In this document: piece by piece, positions 9,018 through 18,712 of the stretch
Layout of the letters: every line of letters starts with the position of its first letter
How positions within the stretch are numbered: position 1 is the first letter of the stretch
DNA from: Bacillota bacterium
Lineage (GTDB): Bacteria; Bacillota; SHA-98; UBA4971
Length of the DNA: 64,000 nucleotides
Direction of reading: 5' to 3'
NCBI GenBank assembly: GCA_014360195.1
Contig: JACIXY010000010.1
Location: 1-64,000 of the forward strand
Notes under the pieces: generated by a model
The model's input: only the letters and a program-made list of their open reading frames with translations
Databases searched by the model: none
What the model was told of the DNA's origin: nothing
Program-made: the position numbers and the translations under genes

Positions 9018-9782
9018 TCAGCAACGAACCACGAGCCTGTCGAATATCCCCCGGCATGCAAGGACGGCAGGCGACGACCCTGGAAGCCCGGCAAAAGGCC
9101 GCCCGGCCATGTCGAATTCCACAACAGCCGGGTCGTAGGGCACGACGCCGAGAAGACTCATACCGGACCTCGCAATCTCCTCCTCCAGGACGCTGTCGAG
9201 CCCACCCTCAGGGGCCCTCGTCACAACCAGGTACCTCGCGCCGATCCTGGTCTTCAAGCGGGTCGCCAGCCGATCGATTCGCGCGGCCGCTTGAAGGCCC
9301 CGCACCGTGGGGTCGCTCGTCACGAGGAGCACGTCCACGCTGTCCGTGGTCCTGCGGCTCAAGTGCTCGAGCCCCGCCTCGTTGTCCATCACCACGAACC
9401 TGTAGCCGCCCGAAAGCTCATCCATGAAGTGGCGGAGGAGGTTGTTCGCGTAGCAGTAGCACCCCGGGCCTTCCGGGCCCCCCATCACGAGAAGGTCCAC
9501 TCCTCTCCCCTCCACCATGGCTGCGTGAAGGCGGTACTCGATGTACATCTCTTTCGTCATCGCAGGGGACTGCGCCTTCTGGAGCGATACCGCCTCATCC
9601 AGCAGCTCGGCGATGGTGACCTCCGGGCGCATGCCCAGGGTCTCTCCGAGGTTAGCGTTGGGATCCGCATCCACTGCGAGTATCGGCTCCCCGCCATGCT
9701 CGCGAAGGTATCTTACGAGCAGCGCTGCGAGGGTGGTCTTGCCCGTGCCGCCCTTTCCTGCGATAGCTATCGTGAATGCCAC
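9018..9782 (-). CDS. acsF: CooC/AcsF-type ATPase for CODH/ACS nickel maturation
   Basis: SIMIBI-class ATPase that helps load nickel into CODH or ACS. The 254-residue protein has the deviant Walker A GKGGTGKTT at residues 9-17, the VDADPNANLGETLG segment, and a CYCYAN motif (CxC at the presumed dimer-interface metal site). It lies between the RACo-like gene and acsD, where acsF is found in Moorella-type acs clusters. A second paralogue heads the operon at 19107-19931. Which one serves the C-cluster and which the A-cluster cannot be told from sequence. Confidence 0.88.
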   Translation of the reverse strand: MAFTIAIAGKGGTGKTTLAALLVRYLREHGGEPILAVDADPNANLGETLGMRPEVTIAELLDEAVSLQKAQSPAMTKEMYIEYRLHAAMVEGRGVDLLVMGGPEGPGCYCYANNLLRHFMDELSGGYRFVVMDNEAGLEHLSRRTTDSVDVLLVTSDPTVRGLQAAARIDRLATRLKTRIGARYLVVTRAPEGGLDSVLEEEIARSGMSLLGVVPYDPAVVEFDMAGRPFAGLPGSSPAVLACRGIFDRLVVRC

Positions 9783-9862
9783 TTCCGTAATCTCACTCCC
9801 TGGTGCCCTTCGTTACCGCGTTACGCGCAACGAAGCCTCTACTCCCTGTGCCGATATCGCCC

Positions 9863-11779
9863 TTATGCCGATACCGAGGGGAAGAGCGAAAGATCCGTGT
9901 GCGGCAGGAACAACGCCGACACGAACTCTTCCATGAACGTGTTCCCGACGCTGAGCTCGAGGTATGTCATGCGCCTTGCGACCAATTCCACCTCGCGCCT
10001 GGCCTCGCGCCGAAGAAGGCACATCTTCGCGCCTTCCACAGACGTGTTGCCGACGTACCGGTATACCGACTCCGGCAGGTCTGGCAGAAGCCCGATCTCT
10101 ATAGCTTTGCGCACGTTGAGGTAGCTTCCGAAGCCGCCGGCGACGAGGATCTTCTTTATGTCCGAGATGTCCTGGTCCACCATCCTCAGCATCGACCGTA
10201 TTCCTGCGTACACCGCGGCCTTCGACCTTATGAGGTTCTTCACGTCAGGCTCGGAGATGTATATGTCCTCGCCGGTCGCGGTCTCCTCCGCGAACGCCAG
10301 GACGAACTCCGGACCTGCGTCGCCTGCACGCATCCGCCTTCCCTCGTAGGCGGTGTCGAAGGACCCGTTCCGCGAAATGATGCCGGCACGACGCAGCGAC
10401 GCGAGGCAGTCTATGAGCCCGGACCCGCATATCCCGGCCGGCCTTGCGGCACCGATGGTGCGATACACCACCGCGTCACGGGACGGGTCAATCTCCACAC
10501 GCTCGATGGCTCCCTTCATGGCTCGCATCCCGTGGCGGATCCCGACCCCTTCGAAGGCCGGCCCCGCGGAGCACGCGCATGCAAGGAGCCAGTCCCTGTT
10601 GCCCAGGACCATCTCCCCGTTGGTGCCAATGTCCACGAACAGGACCACATCATCAGAGCTCGCCACGCCGGTTGCCACCACCCCTGATGTGATGTCGCCT
10701 CCGACGTAGCTTGCGACGCCCGGCAGGCAGAACACCCATGCGTCTGGTGCGACCGCAAGCCCGATCTCCCTAGCCTTCACCGGCGGGACCGATGTCGCCG
10801 CTGGGGTGTACGGCTCAAGCCTTATATATGTCGGCGAGACCCCAAGGAGAAGGTGGGTCATCGTGGTATTTCCGGCCGCGACAACCACCCGGATGTCCTC
10901 GCCCCTTATGCCAAGGTGCGACGCGGCCCCGGCGACAAGATCGTTGATCGTCTCGATCACCGCTCCCTGGAGTTTCACGAGGCCGTCGTCGTTCTCATCG
11001 GCGTAGATGATACGTGATATGACGTCATCTCCGTATCGCGCCTGCCTGTTGTACGCTCCACGGACGTCGAGGGTCTCGCCGGTAAGAAGGTCCACGAGAT
11101 GCGTGACGCACGTGGTCGTGCCGACGTCCACGGCAAGGCCGTAGACGGGCGTGTCGTCGCGGCCGGGCGATATGTCGACCACTTCCGTCATGCCTCTGGC
11201 GTCAACGCACGAGACCGTCACCTGCCAGGCACCCTCTCTCATGAGGCGGGGGACCTTCCGTAGAAGCTCGAGTCCCACCTGGAAGTTGCGGGACCCTTCC
11301 TCCTTTGCAAGCGCGGTATACAGCCGTGTGAGGTCGCTCGACGCGTCTTCCAGCCCGGGTTCGGGCAGCCTGAGAAAGGTCTTTCGGAAAACCGGGCGAA
11401 GATGCGCCCTCTCACCCTCACTCCTACCCTCTCCCTCCCCCTCCCCCACGGTCTGACCCCTCGCGCGGCCGGCGGCGAGCACCTGGTGTTCGGAGAGAAG
11501 CGATGCCTCCGGCACCTCCACCTCAAGGTCGCTTTGCACCACAGCCTGGCAAGCCAGGACCACGCCGAGCGCTGCATCCTCAGGGCGCACTCGCTGCGAC
11601 CTGGGCGCGTCCACCCGCCCTGATCTCACCACGACCCTGCACTGGCCGCAGGTGCCACTGCCCCCGCAGGCGCTTCGCAGCGCGATGCCGCCTGCAATCG
11701 CAGCATCGAGGATGGTCTTGCCCTCCGGCACGGGTATGCTCCTGCCACTCGGCAGGAACCTCACGGTATACTCGGGCAT
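9863..11779 (-). CDS. RACo-type reductive activator of corrinoid protein (2Fe-2S plus ASKHA ATPase)
   Basis: ATP-dependent activator that re-reduces inactive Co(II) corrinoid protein. The 638-residue protein begins MPEYTVRFLPSG with a ferredoxin domain whose cysteines lie in SACGGSGTCGQCR and a later LACQA. A linker follows, then an ASKHA domain with AVDVGTTTCVTHLVDL near residue 290 and VLFVDIGTNGEMVLGNRDW. The start is ATG 11779, one base after the acsC stop (TAACATG). Sequence upstream of that ATG reads into acsC. Position directly after acsC supports the corrinoid Fe-S protein as its target; homologues also activate methyltransferases. Confidence 0.88.
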   Translation of the reverse strand: MPEYTVRFLPSGRSIPVPEGKTILDAAIAGGIALRSACGGSGTCGQCRVVVRSGRVDAPRSQRVRPEDAALGVVLACQAVVQSDLEVEVPEASLLSEHQVLAAGRARGQTVGEGEGEGRSEGERAHLRPVFRKTFLRLPEPGLEDASSDLTRLYTALAKEEGSRNFQVGLELLRKVPRLMREGAWQVTVSCVDARGMTEVVDISPGRDDTPVYGLAVDVGTTTCVTHLVDLLTGETLDVRGAYNRQARYGDDVISRIIYADENDDGLVKLQGAVIETINDLVAGAASHLGIRGEDIRVVVAAGNTTMTHLLLGVSPTYIRLEPYTPAATSVPPVKAREIGLAVAPDAWVFCLPGVASYVGGDITSGVVATGVASSDDVVLFVDIGTNGEMVLGNRDWLLACACSAGPAFEGVGIRHGMRAMKGAIERVEIDPSRDAVVYRTIGAARPAGICGSGLIDCLASLRRAGIISRNGSFDTAYEGRRMRAGDAGPEFVLAFAEETATGEDIYISEPDVKNLIRSKAAVYAGIRSMLRMVDQDISDIKKILVAGGFGSYLNVRKAIEIGLLPDLPESVYRYVGNTSVEGAKMCLLRREARREVELVARRMTYLELSVGNTFMEEFVSALFLPHTDLSLFPSVSA

Positions 11780-11780
11780 G

Positions 11781-13127
11781 TTACGCCCCCCATCTTGTCT
11801 TGACAAAGGACGGGATGCCGCTGGACTCACGCGGGCCGACCAGGACCTCCCACCCCGACTTCTCCTCGAGCTTTCCGCTCATGGCCGCAACGTACCCCGG
11901 CAGGACGACCTTTCGGTGTCGCACCCTGTCCGCAGCCCCTGAGGTGGCAAGGGCGTCCGCGATCTTCTCCGCGGTAAACTTGCCGGCAGCCCATGCCGTG
12001 AGCACGGACGTCCCTTCGGTGTCGATGACAAGGAGGTGCGACGGAACCTTGCTCGCCTCGATGTCCCCCTGGACCGTGAAGAACGTGAGGGAGAAGTTGC
12101 TTGTCACATAGAGCGGCGCGTCGGGACCCGCCTCCCCACCTATGCTGTAGAGCTTCGGCTCCACCTGTATCGGCTTCTGCGGATCGGTATAGATGTTCTG
12201 GCGCAGCGTGACGAGGGGAAGCACCTGCCACCTCTCGAAAGAGCGCATCATCACTATGGAGGCGTACTTGGCCACGTAAACGCCCGCCTCGGCGACCTGA
12301 AGCTGCGGGTCTTCTGAGGTCACAAAGGCGATGGTCGGGTAGCCAAACGGCCGGAACTTTTTCTTTATGGCAAGTCGTCTGATCTGGGTAAGATCCGCGA
12401 GCGTCCTCGAAAGCCGCCGGCTACCTGAGTCCAGCACGAGGTCCTTGCACCCAGCACCGGCGACCTTCATGGCAAGGTCCGCAAGCTCGTCGAGACCCCT
12501 GCCCCGCACGGCGACAGGGCACCCTGCCTCCCTTGCAAGCCCGGCCATGGCCTCCCAATTGTCACCTGTCGCTGCGTAGATGAGAGGCCTCGCCGCACCC
12601 GCCACCTCAAGCCCGGCTTTCATGACGCCCGGGTCCTCCGCCATGAGCACGAGTGGCAACCCGGGGGCGGCTCTGGCCACAGCCTTTACCGCTTCCCCGA
12701 ACGCACTGGCCTCGCCTGTGTCAGAACGAACGCCGATGAGGTTCACCCGAAGGTGCTGGCCCACACGCTCGAAGTCGAGCGACCAGATATCTCTCGCCTT
12801 CTCCGCAAGGACCTGCGGTCCCTCAGCGTCGCCAAGCTCAAACCCAAGGCCTGTCTCGTGAAAGAACGTCTTGTCATGGCGGAACAACACGGTCTCGTCG
12901 CCGATATCGAGTTTGCGCTCGCCGGTGCCGATCGTCACAAGCTTTATAGGTGGAGCCGACGCAGACTCGAGCGCAGCCCTCGCCTCGTCGGAGACGTAGG
13001 GGCACGCGTCGAGCGACGCCTTACCTGCAGCAAGTGCCATGGCGAACGCAAGACAGGTAGGCGGCCCGCACTCGCGACAGTTCTTCTTCGGCAGCAGCTT
13101 GTATATCTCGAGTCCTGTAAGGCCCAT
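11781..13127 (-). CDS. acsC: AcsC, large subunit of corrinoid Fe-S protein
   Basis: Carries the 4Fe-4S cluster and cobamide-binding region of the corrinoid iron-sulfur protein. The 448-residue protein has the N-terminal cluster NCRECGPPTCLAFA plus DACPY (four Cys), a TIM-barrel middle, and a C-terminal corrinoid-binding segment (LLVIDTEGTSVLTAWAAGK). ATG 13127 was chosen over ATG 13133 because GAGGGGG is correctly spaced from it and because MGLTGLEIYKLLPKKNC matches the family N-terminus. It follows acsB after about 130 bases and is separated by one base from the RACo-like gene. Confidence 0.95.
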   Translation of the reverse strand: MGLTGLEIYKLLPKKNCRECGPPTCLAFAMALAAGKASLDACPYVSDEARAALESASAPPIKLVTIGTGERKLDIGDETVLFRHDKTFFHETGLGFELGDAEGPQVLAEKARDIWSLDFERVGQHLRVNLIGVRSDTGEASAFGEAVKAVARAAPGLPLVLMAEDPGVMKAGLEVAGAARPLIYAATGDNWEAMAGLAREAGCPVAVRGRGLDELADLAMKVAGAGCKDLVLDSGSRRLSRTLADLTQIRRLAIKKKFRPFGYPTIAFVTSEDPQLQVAEAGVYVAKYASIVMMRSFERWQVLPLVTLRQNIYTDPQKPIQVEPKLYSIGGEAGPDAPLYVTSNFSLTFFTVQGDIEASKVPSHLLVIDTEGTSVLTAWAAGKFTAEKIADALATSGAADRVRHRKVVLPGYVAAMSGKLEEKSGWEVLVGPRESSGIPSFVKTRWGA

Positions 13128-13254
13128 TGCCATCCCCCTCTCTTACATCTCACGGAAGGCGCCCGCGAGACAGGCGCTCGCTAGACCCCGGCTCCCGGCG
13201 CGCCGCCCGGCCGAAGAAGCGACGCACGCGGCGTGCCACGCTCCCCCAAGGCCG

Positions 13255-15375
13255 CTACATAAGCGAAGGCATGGCAAGCGCCGGATGGCCCTTCTCCTCA
13301 AGGAACGGCAGGACCTCCTCGACGGTGGTCCCCACCGTCTCGTCGGCGATCTTGTCGTAGAAGCCCTCGAGGCCAAGCTCCTCTGCCCGCCGCGTGATGC
13401 CCTCCTTCAGGAACTCCTTGAGCTCCTGAGGCATCCATACGATCCTGGCAAGGCCACCGTCGGCCGCGATGAACTTACGCGACAATATGTAGGACCTCCC
13501 GTGGCCCATGAACCCAGGCGTCTGCACCCCGCCACCCACGCTCCCCGCGAGCGTGGAGAACTTCATGCCGCACGGCGTCATCCCGCCGAACTCGCGGTTC
13601 ACGATCATGACACCGTTTGCCTCAGGCAGGATCGCCATGATGCACTCGAAGCACCCGCACGAGGTCATGGGGTTCTCGAGGAGCGTGTACAGGTTGACCG
13701 CTTCCAGCGTGTTGTGGGAGGCGACTTTGAGGAACTCGTTCACGCCGACCCACTGTCCCTTAACAGGCTCGATGCACTCGCCCTTCACAATGGGCTGGTT
13801 GGGGCCTGTGGGAGTGATCTCGTACGACGCCTTGGCGTCGAGCCAGCTCACCGCGCCGCACAGACCGATCCGCTCGGGCGCCACGATGCACACATGATTC
13901 GGGGCGAACGACTGGCATAGCGTGCAGGAGTAGAAGGTATCCACGGATTCATCGGTAAGCCCGGCGAGGCGTGCGTCGCGCGCCGCGTACTTCCGCCTTG
14001 CCACCTCGAGTTGCTCGTGCACCTGGGCTTCATCGGTTATGAGCGTGACCTGCACCCTGTCCACGATGGCCGGGAAGTCAGACTTGAACTTGGCGTACAG
14101 GATCTCGCCGAAGTGGCGGATGCGGAAACCCTTCGCAAAGGCGTCGCGGCTTATGCGCATCCAGCAGATGTCCCTTTGCGCGATGTGCCAGCAGCCCTCG
14201 GCGTAGTTGATGAAGTAGTGGATGCGCCGCTCGAGCACGGGTTCGAAATCCTCCTGCATCTTACGGCCGGCCACGTCCACCATGATGCCGAGAGGCATCG
14301 CGGTTCCCGTGGCGACCTCGTCTATCTCGGGGCCGATGACGGTGATCTTCCCGTCCTCCACTTCGTCCATGGGCATCATCCGCACCAGCTCGAAGGCAGG
14401 CGACCTCTGGCCTCCGAACTCCACGTGCATATCCTCCTTGCGGATGCGCTCGCCCTCGAACGCCGGCCCGAACGTGACCGGGATGGGGATGTCAACTATC
14501 TTGATCTTGATGTTCCGAAGCTCGAGCGCCCGCTGCACCATCTTCACGTAGTCCGGCTCGGCTACGAAGAGATCGGGGATTTCCTCGACCTCCTGGTCGG
14601 TCACCACCGGAAAGCCCAGGTGAATCGCGCCAAGCTCGGCGGCGATACGCACCTCGTCGAGCTCTCCGAGGGCGAGCACGAAGGCGTCCACCCTCTCCGC
14701 CTGGTACTTCAGCATCTCCTCGCGCTTGCCAGGGGCGATGCCGCCGAAGGCGAGCCCGGCGCGCAGGGCGAAGTTCACCGCGTGGATGGCCGCGGTGAAA
14801 TGGCCGAGCGGAAATGCCATGTAGTCAACGCCGAGACGCATGCCCTCTTCCAGGAGTTGCTCGATTATGTCGTTGACCATTATCACGAGGATGCCCCGCT
14901 TCTGAAGCTCCTTGAAGAGCGTCACCGCGTCCTTCGACGTGCGGGCCTTCCCGATTATCACGGCGACCCCGGGGATGGTGTCGTCCACCAGGGGCACGCC
15001 CAGCTTGCGCAGGACCGCATCGGACACGAACCCCATGTACGGAGCCCTGTATGGGTTCCTGCCGTTTATGTACTTCAGCGCCTCGATGATCTCGGCCGCG
15101 AACAGCGTGGCCTCCCCTGCCAGCTTCGCGTTCTCGAGGGTGGGCTCGTGCCGTATGTTCGCCTTGAACCTGTTCAGCACGGCAGGGAGGTCCCCGATGG
15201 TCGGCGTGTCCTCCCCCGAAAGGCTCCGGATAACCGGCAGCCGATAGGCGGTGTCAGGGTAGCCCACGGGCGTGTCCTCGCCGTAGCGCCGTATAGCTTG
15301 GTTGAGGAGGATCTCCGCGTAGCTTGCGGCGATTATGGAGCCCTCAATAGCCGCCTTGCATAATTCTCTGGACAT
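13255..15375 (-). CDS. acsB: AcsB, acetyl-CoA synthase (CODH/ACS beta)
   Basis: Condenses CO, a methyl group and CoA to acetyl-CoA at the Ni-Ni-[4Fe-4S] A-cluster. The 706-residue protein has all A-cluster ligands visible: the SCTLCQSFAPNHVC segment, then the Cys of RIGLCGAVSW, and the SCGCFECI pair further on. N-terminal ASYAEILLNQAIRRYG and GYPDTAYRLPVIRSLSGE match the tunnel-forming domain. It is about 20 residues shorter at the N-terminus than the Moorella enzyme. The start is ATG 15375 behind GGAGGGAGGG; its 5' end overlaps the upstream oxidoreductase by 32 bases. Confidence 0.97.
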   Translation of the reverse strand: MSRELCKAAIEGSIIAASYAEILLNQAIRRYGEDTPVGYPDTAYRLPVIRSLSGEDTPTIGDLPAVLNRFKANIRHEPTLENAKLAGEATLFAAEIIEALKYINGRNPYRAPYMGFVSDAVLRKLGVPLVDDTIPGVAVIIGKARTSKDAVTLFKELQKRGILVIMVNDIIEQLLEEGMRLGVDYMAFPLGHFTAAIHAVNFALRAGLAFGGIAPGKREEMLKYQAERVDAFVLALGELDEVRIAAELGAIHLGFPVVTDQEVEEIPDLFVAEPDYVKMVQRALELRNIKIKIVDIPIPVTFGPAFEGERIRKEDMHVEFGGQRSPAFELVRMMPMDEVEDGKITVIGPEIDEVATGTAMPLGIMVDVAGRKMQEDFEPVLERRIHYFINYAEGCWHIAQRDICWMRISRDAFAKGFRIRHFGEILYAKFKSDFPAIVDRVQVTLITDEAQVHEQLEVARRKYAARDARLAGLTDESVDTFYSCTLCQSFAPNHVCIVAPERIGLCGAVSWLDAKASYEITPTGPNQPIVKGECIEPVKGQWVGVNEFLKVASHNTLEAVNLYTLLENPMTSCGCFECIMAILPEANGVMIVNREFGGMTPCGMKFSTLAGSVGGGVQTPGFMGHGRSYILSRKFIAADGGLARIVWMPQELKEFLKEGITRRAEELGLEGFYDKIADETVGTTVEEVLPFLEEKGHPALAMPSLM

Positions 15376-16654
15376 TTCGCTTCCCTCCCTCCTGGAAGTA
15401 GCGACCCTTCTCGTCGATGACGTCCATGAAGGTGGCGTATGTGAAGTCGTCCGCAAGTATCCTCTCCGGGGCGTCGTCGCGCCTCGCCCTCGCCCGTATG
15501 AGCGCGAGCACAACCCCTGCCTTATCAACGACACCTGCAAAGACCGCCCCACAGATGACGCGGTCCTTCAGGACGACCTTCCTATACCAGTTGCCGGCCC
15601 TTCTCCGTGCAAGCTCGACAAGGCCGTCGCCATCCCTGTCCCTCCTCGGGGACACGACCCCCATAGAGATGAACGGCACGCCGCAGATGTCGATGGAGTT
15701 CATGCCCACCGAGCCGGGATACCTCGTGGGAATGCCTGCCATGTTGTGCGCCGCCACCTGGCCCTGTGACGTCGCAGCCGTCCACATGGCGTTGACCCTC
15801 GGCTCGCCCCATGCTATGTCATAGGCCTCGGCCGCGTCCCCGGCGGCGTAGATGTCAGGCACCGACGTCTTCAGGTGCTCGTCGACGATGATGCCCCTCC
15901 CCACGCGCGCCCCGCACGCCTCCGCCAGGCCGACCTCGGGATCCACGCCTTTGCCGATGACGACGAGGTCGGCGTCCACCCGGCGGCCGTCCTGCAGCCT
16001 CACCTGGCGCACCTCGTCGTCCCCCTCGATCTCCACCACGTCGCAGCGGGTATCGACGGCAAACCCATGCGCCTCCAGCAGGCGCCGGGCGATGGCCGCG
16101 GCCTCATCGTCGAGCATCTGCGAGAGCACCCGCCCGGAGGCCACCACCACCCTCACCTCGAGGCCGGCGTCGCGAAGCGCCCCGGCGACCTTCATACCGA
16201 TGAGCCCGCCGCCCACCACCACCGCCTTTCGGGCGGTCTTCGCCCTCTCGGAGATCGCCACCGCGTCGTCCCATGTGCGGAGGGTGAAAACGCCCCGTTT
16301 CCCTGCGCCCGGGATATCCGGCAGCTTCGGCCGGCCGCCCGTGGCAAGTAGAAGCCTGTCATAGGGGATCTCCGAGCCGTCGTCAAGGACGACCGCTTTC
16401 TTTCGCGGATCGACCAAGACGGCCTTTTTCCCCATTACGAGGTTCAGGCGGCGCGCCTCGTAGAACCCCGGGTCGCGAAGGAGCATGTCGCGCTCGCCGA
16501 TCTTCCCGGCGATGTAGTACGAGGTCAGGCACCTTGAGTAAAACGGGCGCGCCTCATCAGAGATGACGGTTATGTCGCACTTCGGGTCGAGACGCCTCAG
16601 GGTCTCGGCGCAGCTCATCCCGGCGGCGCTCCCCCCGATGATCACGTGTTTCAT
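15344..16654 (-). CDS. FAD-dependent pyridine nucleotide-disulfide-type oxidoreductase in the CODH cluster
   Basis: Two-dinucleotide-binding-domain flavoprotein, 436 residues. It has FAD motif IIGGSAAGMSCAETLRRL at residues 5-22, NAD(P) motif VVVGGGLIGMKVAGALRDAG near 146, and the second FAD site DIYAAGDAAEAYD near 266. It resembles NADH oxidase and rubredoxin reductase proteins with a single non-redox Cys near residue 42 (YSRCLTSYY). It lies directly after cooS, which is preceded by a CooF-like ferredoxin. This is the known CODH/ferredoxin/FNOR arrangement, suggesting electron flow between CO oxidation, ferredoxin and NAD(P) (inference). Start ATG 16654; overlaps acsB by 32 bases. Confidence 0.85.
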   Translation of the reverse strand: MKHVIIGGSAAGMSCAETLRRLDPKCDITVISDEARPFYSRCLTSYYIAGKIGERDMLLRDPGFYEARRLNLVMGKKAVLVDPRKKAVVLDDGSEIPYDRLLLATGGRPKLPDIPGAGKRGVFTLRTWDDAVAISERAKTARKAVVVGGGLIGMKVAGALRDAGLEVRVVVASGRVLSQMLDDEAAAIARRLLEAHGFAVDTRCDVVEIEGDDEVRQVRLQDGRRVDADLVVIGKGVDPEVGLAEACGARVGRGIIVDEHLKTSVPDIYAAGDAAEAYDIAWGEPRVNAMWTAATSQGQVAAHNMAGIPTRYPGSVGMNSIDICGVPFISMGVVSPRRDRDGDGLVELARRRAGNWYRKVVLKDRVICGAVFAGVVDKAGVVLALIRARARRDDAPERILADDFTYATFMDVIDEKGRYFQEGGKRNVQRIMQGGY

Positions 16655-16667
16655 GAGAGACCACCCC

Positions 16668-18611
16668 CTACTCCGCGACCATGGCCTCATCGAGGCTGGC
16701 TCTGGAGTATTTTCGCCTCCAGTTCCGGTAGTTCAGGGCCTCGATGAGCTTCTGTGCGGCCTTCAGGGGATCGGTCTCCAGGATAAAGTAGCCTCCGAAG
16801 ACGTCCTCGGCTATCTTCGTCACCACCTCGGTGACGAGGCTGCTCCCGTACACCGGCGGGATAACCCCGACGTGGGTCGGGAAACCCAGGGTAACGGCCC
16901 ATGCGCCGATGGAAACAGCCTTTTCGTGCATCGCCTCGGGCGCCGTCGCGACGAACGGGATATCCGCCACGTCGCTGCCCATCTCCTTCGCGATGAGCAC
17001 CGCAAGGTCCACCGCGCGCGAGTTGTCCACGCACGACCCCATGTGGAACGCAAGCGGCAGGCCGCCGTCGAACCCCGACGCCCTCCCGAGCCTTTCGAGG
17101 AAGCGCGAGAGGCCCGGCCCGGCAAACTCTTTTACCGCTCCCGGTCTCATGTAGCCGGCCTTGGCCAGGGCTCCCGCTGCACACCCGGTAGCCACGATGA
17201 AGACATCGTTCTTCGCAAGCTCCCGGGCGATGGTGAGGTGGCCCTCGTCGTGCCTGGCTTTCGTGTTGGTACACCCGGCGAAGAGGGCGATCCCCCGTAT
17301 CTCGCCCTCCTCAATGGCGTCTACAAGGGCCCTGATAGGCTTCTCCTGGTTGACGGACGCGAAGATCTCGAGCATCGTCTCGAGGCTGAAGCCCGCCACG
17401 ACCTCGTTCTTGACCTGCGGCACATGGACCTTTGCGGGGTCGCGCTCGCGGTAGGCCTCGATGGCGAGCTTCACTATACGCCGGGCGCTCTCCTTCGCTC
17501 TCTCCTCACGGAAATCGACGTGATAGGCTCCGGGGATCTTCGAGAATGGTATCGTCGTGATGAGCCTCGTGTGGAAGCATTCGCACAGTGTCTTGAGAGC
17601 CGGCATGATGCACTGGAGATCGACGATTATGGCATCCACGGCGCCGGTCATTATCGCAAGCTCCTGGGCGATGAAGTTCGTGGCGAGCGGGATGCCCTTC
17701 CTCATGAGCACTTCGTTGGCGGTGCAGCATATACCGACCACGTTTATTCCCGCCGCCCCGGCCGCCCTCGCCTCGTCCTCCATCTCACGGGCAACGTCCA
17801 CCACGATCTCGCTGAGGAGCGGAATGTGCCCATGAACGGTGATGTTGACCTTCTCTGGGTCGATGACCCCGAGGTTCGCATAGCTCCTCACGGGGCGCGG
17901 CGTGCCAAACAAGATGTCGGTGAGATCGGTGCTGAGGTGGCACCCTGCGTAGTCGGCGAGCGCGCTCTTGAGCCCGCCGAAAATGAGGTTGATGGGATCG
18001 GCGTCCACGCCCATGGTGGACCTGTGCATGACCTCTGCGATGGCGCCGTTGATGTTGCTGGGCATGATGGCGCACTCTTCGAACTTCTCCGTCATGCCAG
18101 GAGTAACAGTGGACGTAACCCATGTGCAGGGCTCCTCCTCGAGCCGGGAGAAGTCGCGAAGCGCGGCAAGGGTCACCTCGCGCGTTATCTCTTGCGGCGT
18201 CTTGCCGGCCGGGTCGAGCCCTATTCGCCTTGCCACCGCCTCAGCCTTGGCCGGGTCGGCGATGCGATAGTCCGGCGCGTGACCGTCCAGGTGCGCAAGG
18301 AGCGTGAGCGCCACATGCCGCCCGTGATCCGAGTGGGCGGCAGTGCCCCCGGCTATGCTGCGGATGAGGTTCCTGGCCACGATGGAATAGTCTTGTGCCC
18401 CGCATATACCCCGCGTGGCCCCCTCGCCGAACGGGTCGATCCGGCAGGGACCCTGGAGGCATATCCGGCAGCACACGCCGAGGTTTCCGAATCCGCATAA
18501 AGGCTCCTGGGCACGGCATCTATCCCAGGCCGTCTCGAGGCCCTGCTCGTCGGCGTGCTTCAGCATCTCGAGAGCCGCGGGATCGACGGTCCTTCCCTCC
18601 AGCCTCCCCAT
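16668..18611 (-). CDS. acsA: Ni-Fe-S carbon monoxide dehydrogenase catalytic subunit (CooS/AcsA)
   Basis: Interconverts CO and CO2 at the Ni-Fe-S C-cluster. The 647-residue protein carries C39 and C47 (D-cluster) and C48, C51, C56 and C70 (B-cluster), the same numbering as the Carboxydothermus enzyme. The C-cluster ligands are visible in order: His in VHGHIPL, Cys in VVGICCTANEV, VDLQCIMP, FAGCTNTKAR, VATGCAAGAL and FHMGSCVDNS. ATG 18611 follows AAGGGGGG. The acsB-linked context argues for the ACS-associated enzyme. The preceding ferredoxin and following oxidoreductase genes suggest it also exchanges electrons with ferredoxin and NAD(P). Confidence 0.97.
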   Translation of the reverse strand: MGRLEGRTVDPAALEMLKHADEQGLETAWDRCRAQEPLCGFGNLGVCCRICLQGPCRIDPFGEGATRGICGAQDYSIVARNLIRSIAGGTAAHSDHGRHVALTLLAHLDGHAPDYRIADPAKAEAVARRIGLDPAGKTPQEITREVTLAALRDFSRLEEEPCTWVTSTVTPGMTEKFEECAIMPSNINGAIAEVMHRSTMGVDADPINLIFGGLKSALADYAGCHLSTDLTDILFGTPRPVRSYANLGVIDPEKVNITVHGHIPLLSEIVVDVAREMEDEARAAGAAGINVVGICCTANEVLMRKGIPLATNFIAQELAIMTGAVDAIIVDLQCIMPALKTLCECFHTRLITTIPFSKIPGAYHVDFREERAKESARRIVKLAIEAYRERDPAKVHVPQVKNEVVAGFSLETMLEIFASVNQEKPIRALVDAIEEGEIRGIALFAGCTNTKARHDEGHLTIARELAKNDVFIVATGCAAGALAKAGYMRPGAVKEFAGPGLSRFLERLGRASGFDGGLPLAFHMGSCVDNSRAVDLAVLIAKEMGSDVADIPFVATAPEAMHEKAVSIGAWAVTLGFPTHVGVIPPVYGSSLVTEVVTKIAEDVFGGYFILETDPLKAAQKLIEALNYRNWRRKYSRASLDEAMVAE

Positions 18612-18712
18612 TGTCTTGTTCCCCCCTTGCTCGAAGCTCGCCAAGCCGTCCGACAATTCTCTCTTGGAGCTGGTATTCCCATGATTATGACGGCTTGTGA
18701 TAGGCTTCACAA

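Noticed and set aside
11781-11830. Longer N-terminus for the RACo-like gene
   Set aside because: The extra residues are a frame-shifted reading of the acsC 3' end. ATG 11779 matches the ferredoxin-domain start.
16563-18500. 645-residue plus-strand ORF opposite cooS
   Set aside because: Antisense shadow of cooS; the minus strand has all CODH ligands.
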